DNA of 64,000 nucleotides from UM-FILTER-47-13 sp964445195 (GCA_964445195.1 CAYUKA010000002.1:1-64000), one strand, 5' to 3'. Shown: positions 1 to 6,740, counted from the first letter of the stretch. The notes: generated from the sequence alone by a model not told the origin. Translations and numbers: made by a program.

Positions 1-7
1 CTTATAA

Positions 8-691
8 ACCAATTCCTCACTCTCAATATGGACCGACTTTAGGGGGCAAGGTCAGTTCGCTGCCAGTGGCGCAGAAGCGCTGGAGGTTCTGAATGATAAC
101 AAGCCGGATGTGATTTTGCTCGATCTGGGCCTGCCGGACACGACCGGCCTGACGCTGATGGGGGAAATCCGTGCCAAAGTCGATGCGCCGATTATTGTCG
201 TCAGCGGCAAGGGCGACACTACGGATAAAGTTGTCGGGCTGGAAATGGGGGCTGACGATTATGTCGGCAAGCCGTTTCATTTAAGGGAACTGAGCGCGCG
301 GATTAAAACCGTGCTGCGCCGGTCTGCCAAAAACGAAACCGCTCCTGCGAAAGAAGAAACGCAAGAGGCTGAAATCATAGAATTTGATGAATGGGTCATG
401 AATACCGGACGCTTTGAGATCACAGGCGCAGACAAAGCACCGCTTGATTTAACCACTGGCGAATTCCAGCTTTTGCATACATTGGTAAAGTCTGCCAACC
501 GCGTGCTTTCACGCGAACAGCTTTTTGATCTGACGCGCGGCGATGATTATGATTCATTCGACCGGGCTGTTGATATCCAGATCGGGCGGCTGCGTAAAAA
601 GCTGGGCGACGATCCGAAATCACCGCGGCTGATCAAGACTGTGCGCGGCGTCGGTTATATGTTTATCGGCGACGTCAAAAAAGCCGGCTAG
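8..691 (+). CDS. OmpR/PhoB-family response regulator, 5' truncated
   Basis: This is a two-component DNA-binding response regulator. The receiver part carries the phospho-acceptor Asp in VILLDLGLPDTTG and the conserved Lys in VGKPF. The C-terminal half is an OmpR-type winged helix with the typical TGEFQLL, REQLFDLTRG and RAVDIQIGRLRKKLGD stretches and the ending TVRGVGYMF. The frame is open from base 8 after a stop at 5-7, and clean receiver similarity starts only near base 55 (AASGAEALEVL). The normal first 40 or so residues, with the acidic pair and first helix, are missing, and bases 8-52 do not read like a receiver. This is a partial gene at the window edge or a gene broken near base 50. 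The partner kinase is not in view. The family is clear; the target genes are unknown. Confidence 0.85.
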   Translation, partial: TNSSLSIWTDFRGQGQFAASGAEALEVLNDNKPDVILLDLGLPDTTGLTLMGEIRAKVDAPIIVVSGKGDTTDKVVGLEMGADDYVGKPFHLRELSARIKTVLRRSAKNETAPAKEETQEAEIIEFDEWVMNTGRFEITGADKAPLDLTTGEFQLLHTLVKSANRVLSREQLFDLTRGDDYDSFDRAVDIQIGRLRKKLGDDPKSPRLIKTVRGVGYMFIGDVKKAG

Positions 692-710
692 ATTTTCTTC
701 ATTATATACG

Positions 711-736
711 GGAACAAATTCCGTGCCTTTTGCGTA
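711..736 (+). promoter_or_regulatory. Sigma-EcfG-like promoter for the 781-1493 genes
   Basis: GGAAC at 711-715 and CGTA at 733-736 are separated by 17 bases, close to the general stress sigma consensus (GGAAC, 16-17, CGTT). The last base of the -10 deviates. It lies 45 bases before the start codon at 781. Confidence 0.6.
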
Positions 737-780
737 GGACAGGCTGAATGTCCGTAACCAAAACGCAAAAAGGAGGAGTT

Positions 781-1050
781 ATGCCCAAGCGTAAAACCAC
801 AGATCACCATGAAGAGATCGAGAATATCCGCGAGGATATCGACTCGCTGAAAAGCAATGTTGTCGCGCTGACCAAGACTGTTAAGCACGAAGTCGCCGAT
901 ACCACGGCAACGCGTCTTGAGCGTATCAGGAAACGCGGCAAGGAAACGATGGGCCGCGTGGAAAAAGACGTAAAAGCCAAGCCGATGCAAAGCCTGGCCA
1001 TGGCGTTCGGCGCCGGTCTGGTACTCAGCACTTTGATGCGGAGACGCTAA
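781..1050 (+). CDS. DUF883-like (ElaB/YqjD-type) small membrane-anchored protein
   Basis: An 89-residue protein with a long charged helical front (about residues 8-65), then a C-terminal hydrophobic glycine-rich anchor (MAFGAGLVLSTLM) ended by RRR. That layout, with a KPMQSL turn before the anchor, is typical of the DUF883/ElaB/YqjD family, whose E. coli members are inner-membrane proteins reported to bind ribosomes in stationary phase. The start at 781 is chosen because AAGGAGGAG sits just upstream; an in-frame ATG at 748 has no such site. The next gene begins 2 bases after the stop, so the two form an operon resembling E. coli yqjD-yqjE. It sits behind a sigma-EcfG-like promoter. The exact role here is not known. 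Confidence 0.7.
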   Translation: MPKRKTTDHHEEIENIREDIDSLKSNVVALTKTVKHEVADTTATRLERIRKRGKETMGRVEKDVKAKPMQSLAMAFGAGLVLSTLMRRR

Positions 1051-1052
1051 AG

Positions 1053-1493
1053 ATGGAACGGTTGATGCCCGTCATTAAGGAAGCGGTGGTGAGTGGCCTG
1101 ATCGCACAGGCCACCCGCCGCGACCGCCGTCTGGATCTGGCCGGAATCGAGCTGGTCGCCCTGTCCGGTTTCGTCCTGATGCTGGCGACCGTTTTTGCGT
1201 CTCTGGCCGGTTACCACTGGCTGACGCAGTATTACAGCCCGCCGGCGGCCTATATCATGATTAGCGGCGTTTTATTGCTGTCGAGTGCTATCTTCTTCCT
1301 GATCGGTTTGCGGGCGATGAATCGCGGTGAGCGCAAATCGGTAAAACAATCCCGCGAGGAAATCTCAAAGCTGGTTGATGTGATTACCGACGACCTGGCC
1401 GAAGATATTGCCGAGCCTGTACGCGAAAATCCGAAAACCGCGCTTGCCGCCGCCGCATTGGCGGGGTTTCTGGCCGGCGACAGGATTCATTGA
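1053..1493 (+). CDS. YqjE-like / phage-holin-family membrane protein
   Basis: A 146-residue protein with two strong membrane segments (about residues 32-54 and 64-87) and charged N- and C-terminal parts. The C-terminal region ends with a short glycine/alanine-rich hydrophobic stretch (PKTALAAAALAGFLAGDR), similar in style to the anchor of the upstream protein. The order and two-helix topology match the holin-superfamily/YqjE proteins that follow YqjD-type genes. A GGAG lies about 10 bases before the ATG. It is probably co-transcribed with the 781 gene from the promoter at 711-736. It may organise or modify the inner membrane under stress; this is inferred from family and context. Confidence 0.6.
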   Translation: MERLMPVIKEAVVSGLIAQATRRDRRLDLAGIELVALSGFVLMLATVFASLAGYHWLTQYYSPPAAYIMISGVLLLSSAIFFLIGLRAMNRGERKSVKQSREEISKLVDVITDDLAEDIAEPVRENPKTALAAAALAGFLAGDRIH

Positions 1494-1501
1494 CTTTATC
1501 C

Positions 1502-1526
1502 GGAACCATCAGGGAAAAAGAGCGTT
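1502..1526 (+). promoter_or_regulatory. Sigma-EcfG-like promoter for the entericidin-like gene
   Basis: A perfect GGAAC (1502-1506), 16-base spacer, CGTT (1523-1526). It lies 44 bases upstream of the lipoprotein start at 1571, directly after the stop of the preceding gene. Confidence 0.75.
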
Positions 1527-1570
1527 TGCTGAGTCATGTTCATGAAACAGAAAAAAAGGAAGGTTCTACA

Positions 1571-1711
1571 ATGCGCAACATTATTTCGACGACCATGATG
1601 CTGACCATGTTGACGCTAGGCGGCATTTCCCTGACCGGCTGCAACACAGTGGAAGGCGCCGGACGAGACATTGAAAATGCAGGTGAAGCCGTACAGGATG
1701 CGGCCGATTAA
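1571..1711 (+). CDS. Entericidin A/B-family small lipoprotein
   Basis: A 46-residue precursor. It has a signal peptide with a lipobox (SLTGC), then NTVEGAGRDIENAGEAV, the conserved short mature part of entericidins. The Cys at about residue 23 would be lipidated and the protein held in the envelope. In E. coli EcnA/EcnB are a stationary-phase antidote/toxin pair; only one member is present here. The start at 1571 is chosen because AAGGAAGG precedes it and because it places the signal peptide at the N terminus; an in-frame upstream start at 1490 would bury it. It has its own sigma-EcfG-like promoter at 1502 and a terminator at 1732, so it is a single-gene unit. Confidence 0.85.
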   Translation: MRNIISTTMMLTMLTLGGISLTGCNTVEGAGRDIENAGEAVQDAAD

Positions 1712-1731
1712 AACCCTGCCCGCTGGCCGGA

Positions 1732-1766
1732 AAAACCGCTCTTCAAATGAAGGGCGGTTTTCTTTT
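1732..1766 (+). terminator. Rho-independent terminator after the entericidin-like gene
   Basis: An AAAACCGC...GGGCGGTTTT hairpin with CTTCAAATGA in between, followed by TCTTTT. It closes the lipoprotein unit just before the next sigma-EcfG-like promoter. Confidence 0.75.
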
Positions 1767-1770
1767 ATGA

Positions 1771-1796
1771 GGAACTGCGGATGGCTCTGCCGCGTT
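1771..1796 (+). promoter_or_regulatory. Sigma-EcfG-like promoter for the 1839 gene
   Basis: GGAAC (1771-1775), 17-base spacer, CGTT (1793-1796). It starts 43 bases upstream of the ATG at 1839 and immediately after the preceding terminator. Confidence 0.75.
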
Positions 1797-1838
1797 TGTA
1801 TCCATGACCATATTTTTAAATGAATATCGGAGTTCATT

Positions 1839-2096
1839 ATGAAACAAACGGCTATAGAGTGGGTTCATTTAAAGGATTGCGCCGCTGTTGGCGATTACGA
1901 ATTGACGGTGGAGCGTTACAAGCATAACTGGGAATGCGACGGCAGCACAGAGGCCTGGAAATGGTTTGTCGTTTACGGCGGCGCCATTACAGCCGAGGGG
2001 GTTGCCGACGGCATGAACGAAGCCAAGGAAAAGGCGGCGGCCTCCCTTCCCGAAAGCGTCGATGAAGGCGACGTTAAAAGCTGCGATACGGAATAG
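1839..2096 (+). CDS. Hypothetical 85-residue stress-cluster protein
   Basis: I do not recognise a family. The protein is 85 residues, soluble, acidic, with a Trp-rich first half (EWVHLKD, YKHNWECD, WKWFVVYGG) that looks like a small beta domain, then a helical alanine/glutamate-rich tail (GMNEAKEKAAASL). The start is supported by GGAG 8 bases upstream. It has its own sigma-EcfG-like promoter and shares a convergent terminator with the DUF2383 gene, so it is expressed alone and probably in the general stress response. No signal peptide or membrane segment is visible. Confidence 0.7.
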   Translation: MKQTAIEWVHLKDCAAVGDYELTVERYKHNWECDGSTEAWKWFVVYGGAITAEGVADGMNEAKEKAAASLPESVDEGDVKSCDTE

Positions 2097-2112
2097 CGTA
2101 AGCTTTATATTG

Positions 2113-2143
2113 AAAAAAGGCCGCCTGAATGGCGGCCTTTTTG
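2113..2143. terminator. Bidirectional terminator between convergent stress genes
   Basis: AAAAAAGGCCGCC, a TGAAT loop, and GGCGGCCTTTTTT form a strong hairpin with A and T runs on both sides. It can serve the 1839 gene on the plus strand and the DUF2383 gene on the minus strand. Confidence 0.85.
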
Positions 2144-2166
2144 ATTGCCTTGATTGATTATAAGGC

Positions 2167-2604
2167 TTATTGCAAGCGGTCTTTCAGCGCTTTCATATAA
2201 TCATGCGTTTCCTGCAGCGTTCCCAGTTGCTGTGAAAGCACCGCTTTCGTCTGCAGCGGGATGTTCTGGGCCATGGCATCGTGAAACTCTTTTAAGGCCC
2301 GGTCTTCGGCTTCTTCCAGATGAGTCACCAGCGTTTTATCAGTATCCGGCTTGATATGGGCCACGAGTTCACCGAAGAATTGCGCCGTTTTTCCTGGTAT
2401 CGTGCCACTCTTTTCCGGATCGCCGCCATTGGCTTTTACAAAACGCGACAAATCCACAATGATGCTGCTGCGGATATAAGCCATATTCTTAAAGACCGTT
2501 TCTATATAGGGGTCTTCGGCCTTTTCAGCAGCAGATTCATAAAACGCCTTGGCATCTTCACAAACATCAATCAGATGGTAAAGCACGTCATTCTGATCAG
2601 ACAT
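2167..2604 (-). CDS. PA2169/DUF2383-family four-helix-bundle protein
   Basis: A 145-residue, all-helical protein. The opening NDVLYHLIDVCEDAKAFYESAAE and the later SSIIVDLSRFVKANGG and HLEEAEDRALKEFHDAM stretches match the ferritin-like DUF2383 (PA2169-type) family. Members of this family are stress-associated and their activity is not established. AAGGAG is placed well before the ATG at 2604. The gene is read from a sigma-EcfG-like promoter (2650-2674, minus strand), 11 bases from the divergent promoter of the PRC-barrel gene. No signal peptide is seen, so it is likely cytoplasmic. Confidence 0.8.
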   Translation of the reverse strand: MSDQNDVLYHLIDVCEDAKAFYESAAEKAEDPYIETVFKNMAYIRSSIIVDLSRFVKANGGDPEKSGTIPGKTAQFFGELVAHIKPDTDKTLVTHLEEAEDRALKEFHDAMAQNIPLQTKAVLSQQLGTLQETHDYMKALKDRLQ

Positions 2605-2649
2605 AGTATACTCCTTTGGTTCTGGTTAAGGGGTAGCTTCGCTGTTTCC

Positions 2650-2674
2650 AACGAAAATCATGCGGTTCTGTTCC
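2650..2674 (-). promoter_or_regulatory. Sigma-EcfG-like promoter (minus strand) for the DUF2383 gene
   Basis: On the minus strand this reads GGAAC (2674-2670), 16 bases, CGTT (2653-2650), a perfect match. The start codon at 2604 follows 45 bases later. Confidence 0.75.
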
Positions 2675-2685
2675 GGAAAAAAGAG

Positions 2686-2710
2686 GGAACCTATACGGGC
2701 GCCAGGCGTT
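2686..2710 (+). promoter_or_regulatory. Sigma-EcfG-like promoter for the PRC-barrel gene
   Basis: GGAAC (2686-2690), 16 bases, CGTT (2707-2710), a perfect match 50 bases upstream of the ATG at 2761. It forms a divergent pair with the promoter at 2650-2674. Confidence 0.75.
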
Positions 2711-2760
2711 AGCGGGGGTGTAGCATGAACCAAGTTGGCAACCTTAAAAGGAGAAGTTAA

Positions 2761-3654
2761 ATGAAAACCAAGATGTTAACTGCCGTATCTGCAATCGCGT
2801 TGATGGCTGCCACGCCGGCGTTTGCCGATACAGGCGCAAATGTCAGCGTCGACACAAAGATGAAAGTGGAAGCGCAAAAAGACAACAATCCCGACAAGCC
2901 CGCTGTTGAAACAGTAACGGAAAAAGATATCGAGCGCGGTTGGGAGAAAACCAAGAAAACAGTGTCCGATGCTGCTGAAACGACCGGAGAAGCGATCGAA
3001 AGGACGTATTACGACGTTAAGAACGCCTTTACCGATGATAGCCGTGAGACGCTGAGTGATAAAACCGTCACGATCAAGACCCGCACGACGGCAAACGGCA
3101 TGATCGGCAAGAACGCTTACAATGCCGACGGCGAAGCTGTCGCCACGGTTGAGGACATCATTGTCGACCGCGATGGCGACGCCCGGATGATCGTTCTACG
3201 CGACGGCGGGTTCTTCGGCCTGGGCGGCAAACTGGTGGCGCTGGACTATGACAGCATGGCCCGCCGCGCTTCGTCCGGGGATATTATCCTGCCGGTATCG
3301 GAAAGTATGCTCGATAAAGTGGCTGCGTTCAGCTATGACCGGGATGAAAAGGGCGGGAATGTCCGTATGATCCCGGCGGACGGTATCAGCGTTGCCGCGA
3401 TTCTGGACGGTCACGTGCAGAATAACCGCGGCGAAGACGTTGCCGATATCGACAATGTGACGTTTGTGAATGGCGAAGCCCAGTATCTGGTCATCTCTTA
3501 TAACGAGATCCTGGAAATGGGCGGCGACCAGGCTGTTATGGAGTTCGGTGACCTGACGCCGGTGACGGCGGACGGCGAAGTGAACTTCAGGCTGACGGCG
3601 AAGCAATCCGCCGACTTTGAAGCCTTCACAAACAAAATGGATACAAAAGGATAG
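2761..3654 (+). CDS. Exported protein with two PRC-barrel domains
   Basis: A 297-residue precursor. Residues 1-22 are a Sec signal peptide ending PAFA-D. A charged helical stretch (about 30-95) with an amphipathic, LEA/YtxH-like look precedes two PRC-barrel-like domains: one at about 112-190 (MIGKNAYNADGEAVATVEDI and MIVLRDGGFFGLGGKLVALDY) and a second at about 215-280 (VQNNRGEDVADIDNVTF). Duplicated exported PRC barrels are common in alphaproteobacteria and are thought to mediate protein-protein or envelope contacts. A strong AAAAGGAGAAG site supports the start. A perfect sigma-EcfG-like promoter lies upstream, and csbD follows 82 bases downstream and may be co-transcribed. Confidence 0.8.
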   Translation: MKTKMLTAVSAIALMAATPAFADTGANVSVDTKMKVEAQKDNNPDKPAVETVTEKDIERGWEKTKKTVSDAAETTGEAIERTYYDVKNAFTDDSRETLSDKTVTIKTRTTANGMIGKNAYNADGEAVATVEDIIVDRDGDARMIVLRDGGFFGLGGKLVALDYDSMARRASSGDIILPVSESMLDKVAAFSYDRDEKGGNVRMIPADGISVAAILDGHVQNNRGEDVADIDNVTFVNGEAQYLVISYNEILEMGGDQAVMEFGDLTPVTADGEVNFRLTAKQSADFEAFTNKMDTKG

Positions 3655-3673
3655 AGCCTTTTGTGTCTTTAAG

Positions 3674-3707
3674 GAGGCCCGTTCCGGCGTATTGGGGGCG
3701 GGCCCTC
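3674..3707 (+). other. Inverted repeat between the PRC-barrel gene and csbD
   Basis: GAGGCCCG pairs with CGGGCCCTC (one bulged base) around a 17-base loop. No T run follows, so it is a processing or attenuation hairpin rather than a clear terminator. No sigma-EcfG motif was seen before csbD. Confidence 0.4.
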
Positions 3708-3736
3708 ACCCTCAACATAAAGAAAGGAAAACCATT

Positions 3737-3940
3737 ATGAATGAAGATATTATCCAGGGTAAATGGACCCAGATCAAAGGCGACGTGAAAGCCAAGTGGG
3801 GCGAGTTGACCGACGACCAGCTCGACCAGATCGAGGGCAACCGCGACAAGCTGATCGGCGCGCTACAGGAAAGCTACGGCAAGGCTCGTGACGAAGTCGA
3901 GAAAGAGCTGGAAGAGTTTGAAAAGACTTACGCAGCCTGA
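3737..3940 (+). CDS. CsbD-family stress protein
   Basis: A 67-residue protein with the CsbD signature: NEDIIQGKWTQIKGDVKAKWG, then LTDDQLDQIEG and KLIGALQESYGKARDEVEKEL. CsbD-like proteins are small, hydrophilic, abundant general stress proteins (sigma-B dependent in Bacillus) with no defined activity. The start at 3737 is fixed by AAAGGAAAA and by the family start; an in-frame upstream start at 3617 lies inside the preceding gene. A good terminator follows at 3960. It is probably expressed by readthrough from the PRC-barrel gene. Confidence 0.9.
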   Translation: MNEDIIQGKWTQIKGDVKAKWGELTDDQLDQIEGNRDKLIGALQESYGKARDEVEKELEEFEKTYAA

Positions 3941-3959
3941 GTCCGAGCATATCTCTAGT

Positions 3960-3995
3960 AAAAAAGCGCGCCGTCCGGGGCGCTTTTTTCTTTTG
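3960..3995 (+). terminator. Rho-independent terminator after csbD
   Basis: AAAAAAGCGCGCC, GTCC, GGGGCGCTTTTTT hairpin followed by CTTTTGTT. Confidence 0.8.
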
Positions 3996-4081
3996 TTACA
4001 AAGCCGATACAAACTCTTTCCAAACGCTTATGCATGGCCGATTGTCTCTTCTAATGGAGCTATTAGTTCCCGTTTTTTATC

Positions 4082-4106
4082 GGAACTGAATCATTCGCCG
4101 GGCGTT
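4082..4106 (+). promoter_or_regulatory. Sigma-EcfG-like promoter for the EF-hand gene
   Basis: GGAAC (4082-4086), 16 bases, CGTT (4103-4106), a perfect match 36 bases before the ATG at 4143. Confidence 0.75.
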
Positions 4107-4142
4107 GGCCTGTCTGAAGCTAACAACTTTTAGGAGCAGACA

Positions 4143-4691
4143 ATGAAGCTACGCAATAAACTAATGGCAACGGCAGCGGCCCTGATGATCATGGGCAGTG
4201 CGGCCCATGCTGAAACGGTGATTACGACGAAAACAACCGTGTCCCCACAGGAAATGGAAAACGCCAACATGATTGATTTTGGCGCTTTCGACCGTAATAA
4301 TGACGGTGTCCTGTCCATGGCCGAGGTCGGCGAAAAATTGTTTTATGTTTTCGATCGTGACGGCAATGAAATCATCGATAATATTGAGTTTGAACAGAAC
4401 TCAATGATGACGATTACACCGATGGAAAAAGAAACAATCACTATGGTCGACCATTACGGTGACGGCGATTACGAGAAGGTAACATATACCTATGAAACCT
4501 TCCTGCGTGAATCGCAGTTGATCCGCTTTGCTGACGATCATAATGGCCTGTCACCAGAAGAGTTCATTGGTAGTTCATTCCTGATTATGGACGATAACGA
4601 TGACAAAGCGATCGACCTGGAGGAATGGAAAGAAGGCTATATCGAGATGGTAAAGCCGAAAAGCGCCGAGCAGGAAAGGTATAATAACTAA
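4143..4691 (+). CDS. Exported EF-hand calcium-binding protein
   Basis: A 182-residue precursor. Residues 1-23 form a signal peptide (AAALMIMGSAAHA-E). Three EF-hand-like loops are visible: DRNNDGVLSMAEV (about 50), DRDGNEIIDNIEF (about 71) and DDNDDKAIDLEEW (about 151). The region between the second and third is a degenerate pair. The loops supply Asp/Asn at the 1, 3, 5 positions and Glu at 12, as expected for calcium binding. The protein should be periplasmic or exposed and may buffer or sense calcium. AGGAG precedes the ATG, a perfect sigma-EcfG-like promoter lies upstream and a terminator follows, so it is a single-gene stress unit. Confidence 0.85.
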   Translation: MKLRNKLMATAAALMIMGSAAHAETVITTKTTVSPQEMENANMIDFGAFDRNNDGVLSMAEVGEKLFYVFDRDGNEIIDNIEFEQNSMMTITPMEKETITMVDHYGDGDYEKVTYTYETFLRESQLIRFADDHNGLSPEEFIGSSFLIMDDNDDKAIDLEEWKEGYIEMVKPKSAEQERYNN

Positions 4692-4712
4692 CTGCAGTTT
4701 CTCATATCTGTT

Positions 4713-4748
4713 AAAAAGCCCGGAGTAATCCGGGCTTTTTTCTTTTTT
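4713..4748 (+). terminator. Rho-independent terminator after the EF-hand gene
   Basis: AAAAAGCCCGG, AGTAAT, CCGGGCTTTTT hairpin followed by a T-rich tail. Confidence 0.85.
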
Positions 4749-4749
4749 T

Positions 4750-4843
4750 GTCATTGCGAGCCTGGACCAAGCAATCCAGTACTCTATGCTAACGGCTCTG
4801 GATTGCCGCGTCGGACTTTGTCCTTCTCGCAATAACAGGTGTA
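4750..4843. repeat. REP/MITE-like palindromic intergenic repeat
   Basis: The outer arms TCATTGCGAG and CTCGCAATAACA are near-perfect inverted complements, and the inner arms AAGCAATCCAG and CTGGATTGCC are also complementary, giving a long interrupted palindrome of about 94 bases. This layout is that of interspersed palindromic elements found in intergenic DNA of many bacteria. It lies in the convergent gap between the EF-hand gene and the lipid kinase gene, which otherwise holds nothing I can identify up to 4963. Confidence 0.65.
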
Positions 4844-4963
4844 TAATTTTAATTCCTGACAACCTTATGCTGCAAAAGCTCGCAAGATTTGCCGTTCCGG
4901 CGCATCAGCATGATGCGTGCCGACATGAAGATCCGAGAGATGAATGATATGATAGGCCACAGC

Positions 4964-5863
4964 TTATATTCCAGCGGGTACCAGCAGGGGCAGGGCTTTA
5001 GGCTTGACGGTAAAATGCAGCGGCGTCGGCACTTCTTCCAGCTCACCATCAATGGTGAGGAGTGCTTTGTCTTCTTTAATGTCAATATCAAGCGTTTCGG
5101 TTTCAAAGGCATCAATAGCCCGGTCGCGCTGCCAGTCGCCGGCAGTCAGGCGGAACAGTAACCGTGCGCTGTCGAACAGATTGGCCGGTTTAGCCGTATA
5201 AATGGACAGTTTTCCACAGGTTAGCGAAGGGCGTTTTAAACGGTCATGCGCCTGCTTTGGCTGCCTGACATAGCTGTTATTGGCAACAATAATGGCATTT
5301 GCCTGTTTCTGTTCTTTACGCTTGTTCCAGTAGAGTACGATTTTTTTACGGTTCTTTTCATCAAAGCCTTTCATCACGGCGGTAATCAGGTGCGACCATG
5401 AAGTCAGTGAGCGCGTGCGACGTGCTTTTTCCCGTACTTTTGTTGCTTCCGGCACGACGCCAAGCACCGCATTACAAAGAAAGATTTTATCGTTGACCGC
5501 GCCGACATCAATATGTGTGCGCTCGTGCTGCCAGTATTGCGTTAAGGCCGTGATAAAATCCGGTGAAATATTCAGATCGCCGGCGAGCAGATTCATCGTG
5601 CCAAGCGGCAGGATGCCGAATGGCTTGTCATGCGGCTGTAATTGACGCGCCGCGGCGGAGATTGTTCCGTCACCGCCGCCGATCAAGAGCTGGTTAGAGC
5701 TGTTCTTGTAACGGTCAAGATATTGATTGATTTCGTCCGGCATGAGGAAATGCAGATTACGGACGCGGCCATTCAGCACGTCTGTAATCTGGCGTTCAAT
5801 CTGTTCTTCGCCCTGATTCAGAACGGTGCCTGCATTCTTATTGATCAGAATATCAAAAGACAT
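4964..5863 (-). CDS. Diacylglycerol/sphingosine-type lipid kinase
   Basis: A 299-residue enzyme of the DAGK catalytic family. The N terminus (SFDILINKNAGTV), the glycine-rich nucleotide-binding GGGDGTISAAA (about residue 65) and GILPLGTMNLLAGDL are the diagnostic motifs, and the C-terminal part (AIDAFETETLDIDI, LTIDGELEEVPTPLHF) is the matching beta-sandwich. Such enzymes phosphorylate diacylglycerol or related lipids at the inner membrane. I start at 5863, where the family N terminus begins; an in-frame start at 5950 would overlap the upstream gene heavily. It is the last of three closely spaced minus-strand genes (MgtC-like, small membrane protein, kinase) read from the sigma-EcfG-like promoter at 6644-6669. 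Confidence 0.85.
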   Translation of the reverse strand: MSFDILINKNAGTVLNQGEEQIERQITDVLNGRVRNLHFLMPDEINQYLDRYKNSSNQLLIGGGDGTISAAARQLQPHDKPFGILPLGTMNLLAGDLNISPDFITALTQYWQHERTHIDVGAVNDKIFLCNAVLGVVPEATKVREKARRTRSLTSWSHLITAVMKGFDEKNRKKIVLYWNKRKEQKQANAIIVANNSYVRQPKQAHDRLKRPSLTCGKLSIYTAKPANLFDSARLLFRLTAGDWQRDRAIDAFETETLDIDIKEDKALLTIDGELEEVPTPLHFTVKPKALPLLVPAGI

Positions 5864-5882
5864 GAAGCCCAAACCAACAGTT

Positions 5883-6059
5883 CTATTCTTCAAACGATCC
5901 TTCAATGCCGTTTTCGTCGACATCGAGGCTGAACTCGGTTCCGCCGGCATTCAGGCTGACTTTTGAAGTATCGGGCTCGGCAAAGTAAGCGTAGCCGAGG
6001 AGCCCGACGGCAATGACCAGAGCACCTAGCATGAAGTATAAAAAATTGTTATTTTTCAT
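5883..6059 (-). CDS. Small single-pass membrane protein
   Basis: A 58-residue protein: NNNFLYFMLGALVIAVGLLGYAYF forms one membrane helix, followed by a 30-residue acidic tail (VSLNAGGTEFSLDVDENGIEG) that would face the periplasm. I recognise no named family. The start at 6059 is favoured over an in-frame one at 6080 because AAGGATAG is placed just before it. It sits 51 bases after the MgtC-like gene and 19 bases before the lipid kinase, so it is almost certainly in one operon with them. Confidence 0.7.
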   Translation of the reverse strand: MKNNNFLYFMLGALVIAVGLLGYAYFAEPDTSKVSLNAGGTEFSLDVDENGIEGSFEE

Positions 6060-6110
6060 TTCTCTATCCTTTTTACTCACAAAGTTCTCAACAAGACCAA
6101 CTCGTGAAGA

Positions 6111-6611
6111 TCAGGAAGGTTCCCGCTCTTTATCGTCTTTTTGCATGAAAATTTTCATCAGGCAGCCAAACAGGACCAGCGTCATTGCGACAGCCGCAAA
6201 TGCGGTAAAGGCCAAACCGTAAAAACCGAACCCGAGGCAAAGCCCGATCCCGCCGGATGCCCAGATGCTGGCTCCTGTGGCCGTACCAACAACCCGGTTA
6301 TCATTAAGTTTGATAATCGCGCCCGCACCGAGAAAACCGATGCCGGTCAGAACACCCGCGATGATTTTGCCGAGATCAAGGCTGAGCACCTTATCGGCAT
6401 TCTGGAAGTCGGCGTAAAGCTCCTGCCCCATAATCGCGATAATGCAGGTGGTGACGGCGACAATAATATAAGCGCGAAAGTCAATCGGCTTGTTCTTGGT
6501 GTCGCGGTCGAGCCCGAGGACTAGCCCGAAGGCCATGGCCAGGCCCACCCGCAACACAATTTCCGGCCAGCCCAAAGTGCTTAATGTCAGCTCGTCTTGC
6601 AGCCAATCCAT
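6111..6611 (-). CDS. MgtC/SapB-family inner-membrane protein
   Basis: A 166-residue protein with four to five membrane helices. It has the family signature: RVGLAMAFGLVLGLDRDTKNKP with the conserved Arg after the first helix, then FRAYIIVAVTTCIIAIMG, GIGFLGAGAIIKLNDNRVVG and TGASIWASGGIGLCLGFGFY. The protein ends shortly after the last helix, so the C-terminal soluble domain of Salmonella MgtC is absent, as in the short SapB-type members. Relatives act in magnesium limitation and intracellular survival by modulating ATP synthase. It opens the three-gene minus-strand operon and is preceded by a sigma-EcfG-like promoter. Confidence 0.9.
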   Translation of the reverse strand: MDWLQDELTLSTLGWPEIVLRVGLAMAFGLVLGLDRDTKNKPIDFRAYIIVAVTTCIIAIMGQELYADFQNADKVLSLDLGKIIAGVLTGIGFLGAGAIIKLNDNRVVGTATGASIWASGGIGLCLGFGFYGLAFTAFAAVAMTLVLFGCLMKIFMQKDDKEREPS

Positions 6612-6643
6612 AGCTAATCTCTTTTTTTATACCAACGGACACA

Positions 6644-6669
6644 AGGCGGTTTTGGTTCCTTGGTATTTG
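6644..6669 (-). promoter_or_regulatory. Sigma-EcfG-like promoter (minus strand) for the mgtC-like operon
   Basis: On the minus strand: GGAAC (6669-6665), 17 bases, CGTT (6647-6644). The MgtC-like start codon at 6611 follows 32 bases later. Confidence 0.75.
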
Positions 6670-6684
6670 TAAGGGGAACTTTTG

Positions 6685-6709
6685 GGAAGGGCTCGCGTTG
6701 GTGACGCTG
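6685..6709 (+). promoter_or_regulatory. Sigma-EcfG-like promoter for the 17M-like gene
   Basis: GGAAC (6685-6689), 16 bases, CGTT (6706-6709), 31 bases before the ATG at 6741. It is back to back with the 6644-6669 promoter, 15 bases apart. Confidence 0.75.
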
Positions 6710-6740
6710 TGGCAAATCAAACGCTTTCAAGAAAGGAACC

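Noticed and set aside
2320..2712. Plus-strand frame antisense to the DUF2383 gene
   Set aside because: It overlaps a clear gene and two stress promoters and has no ribosome site.
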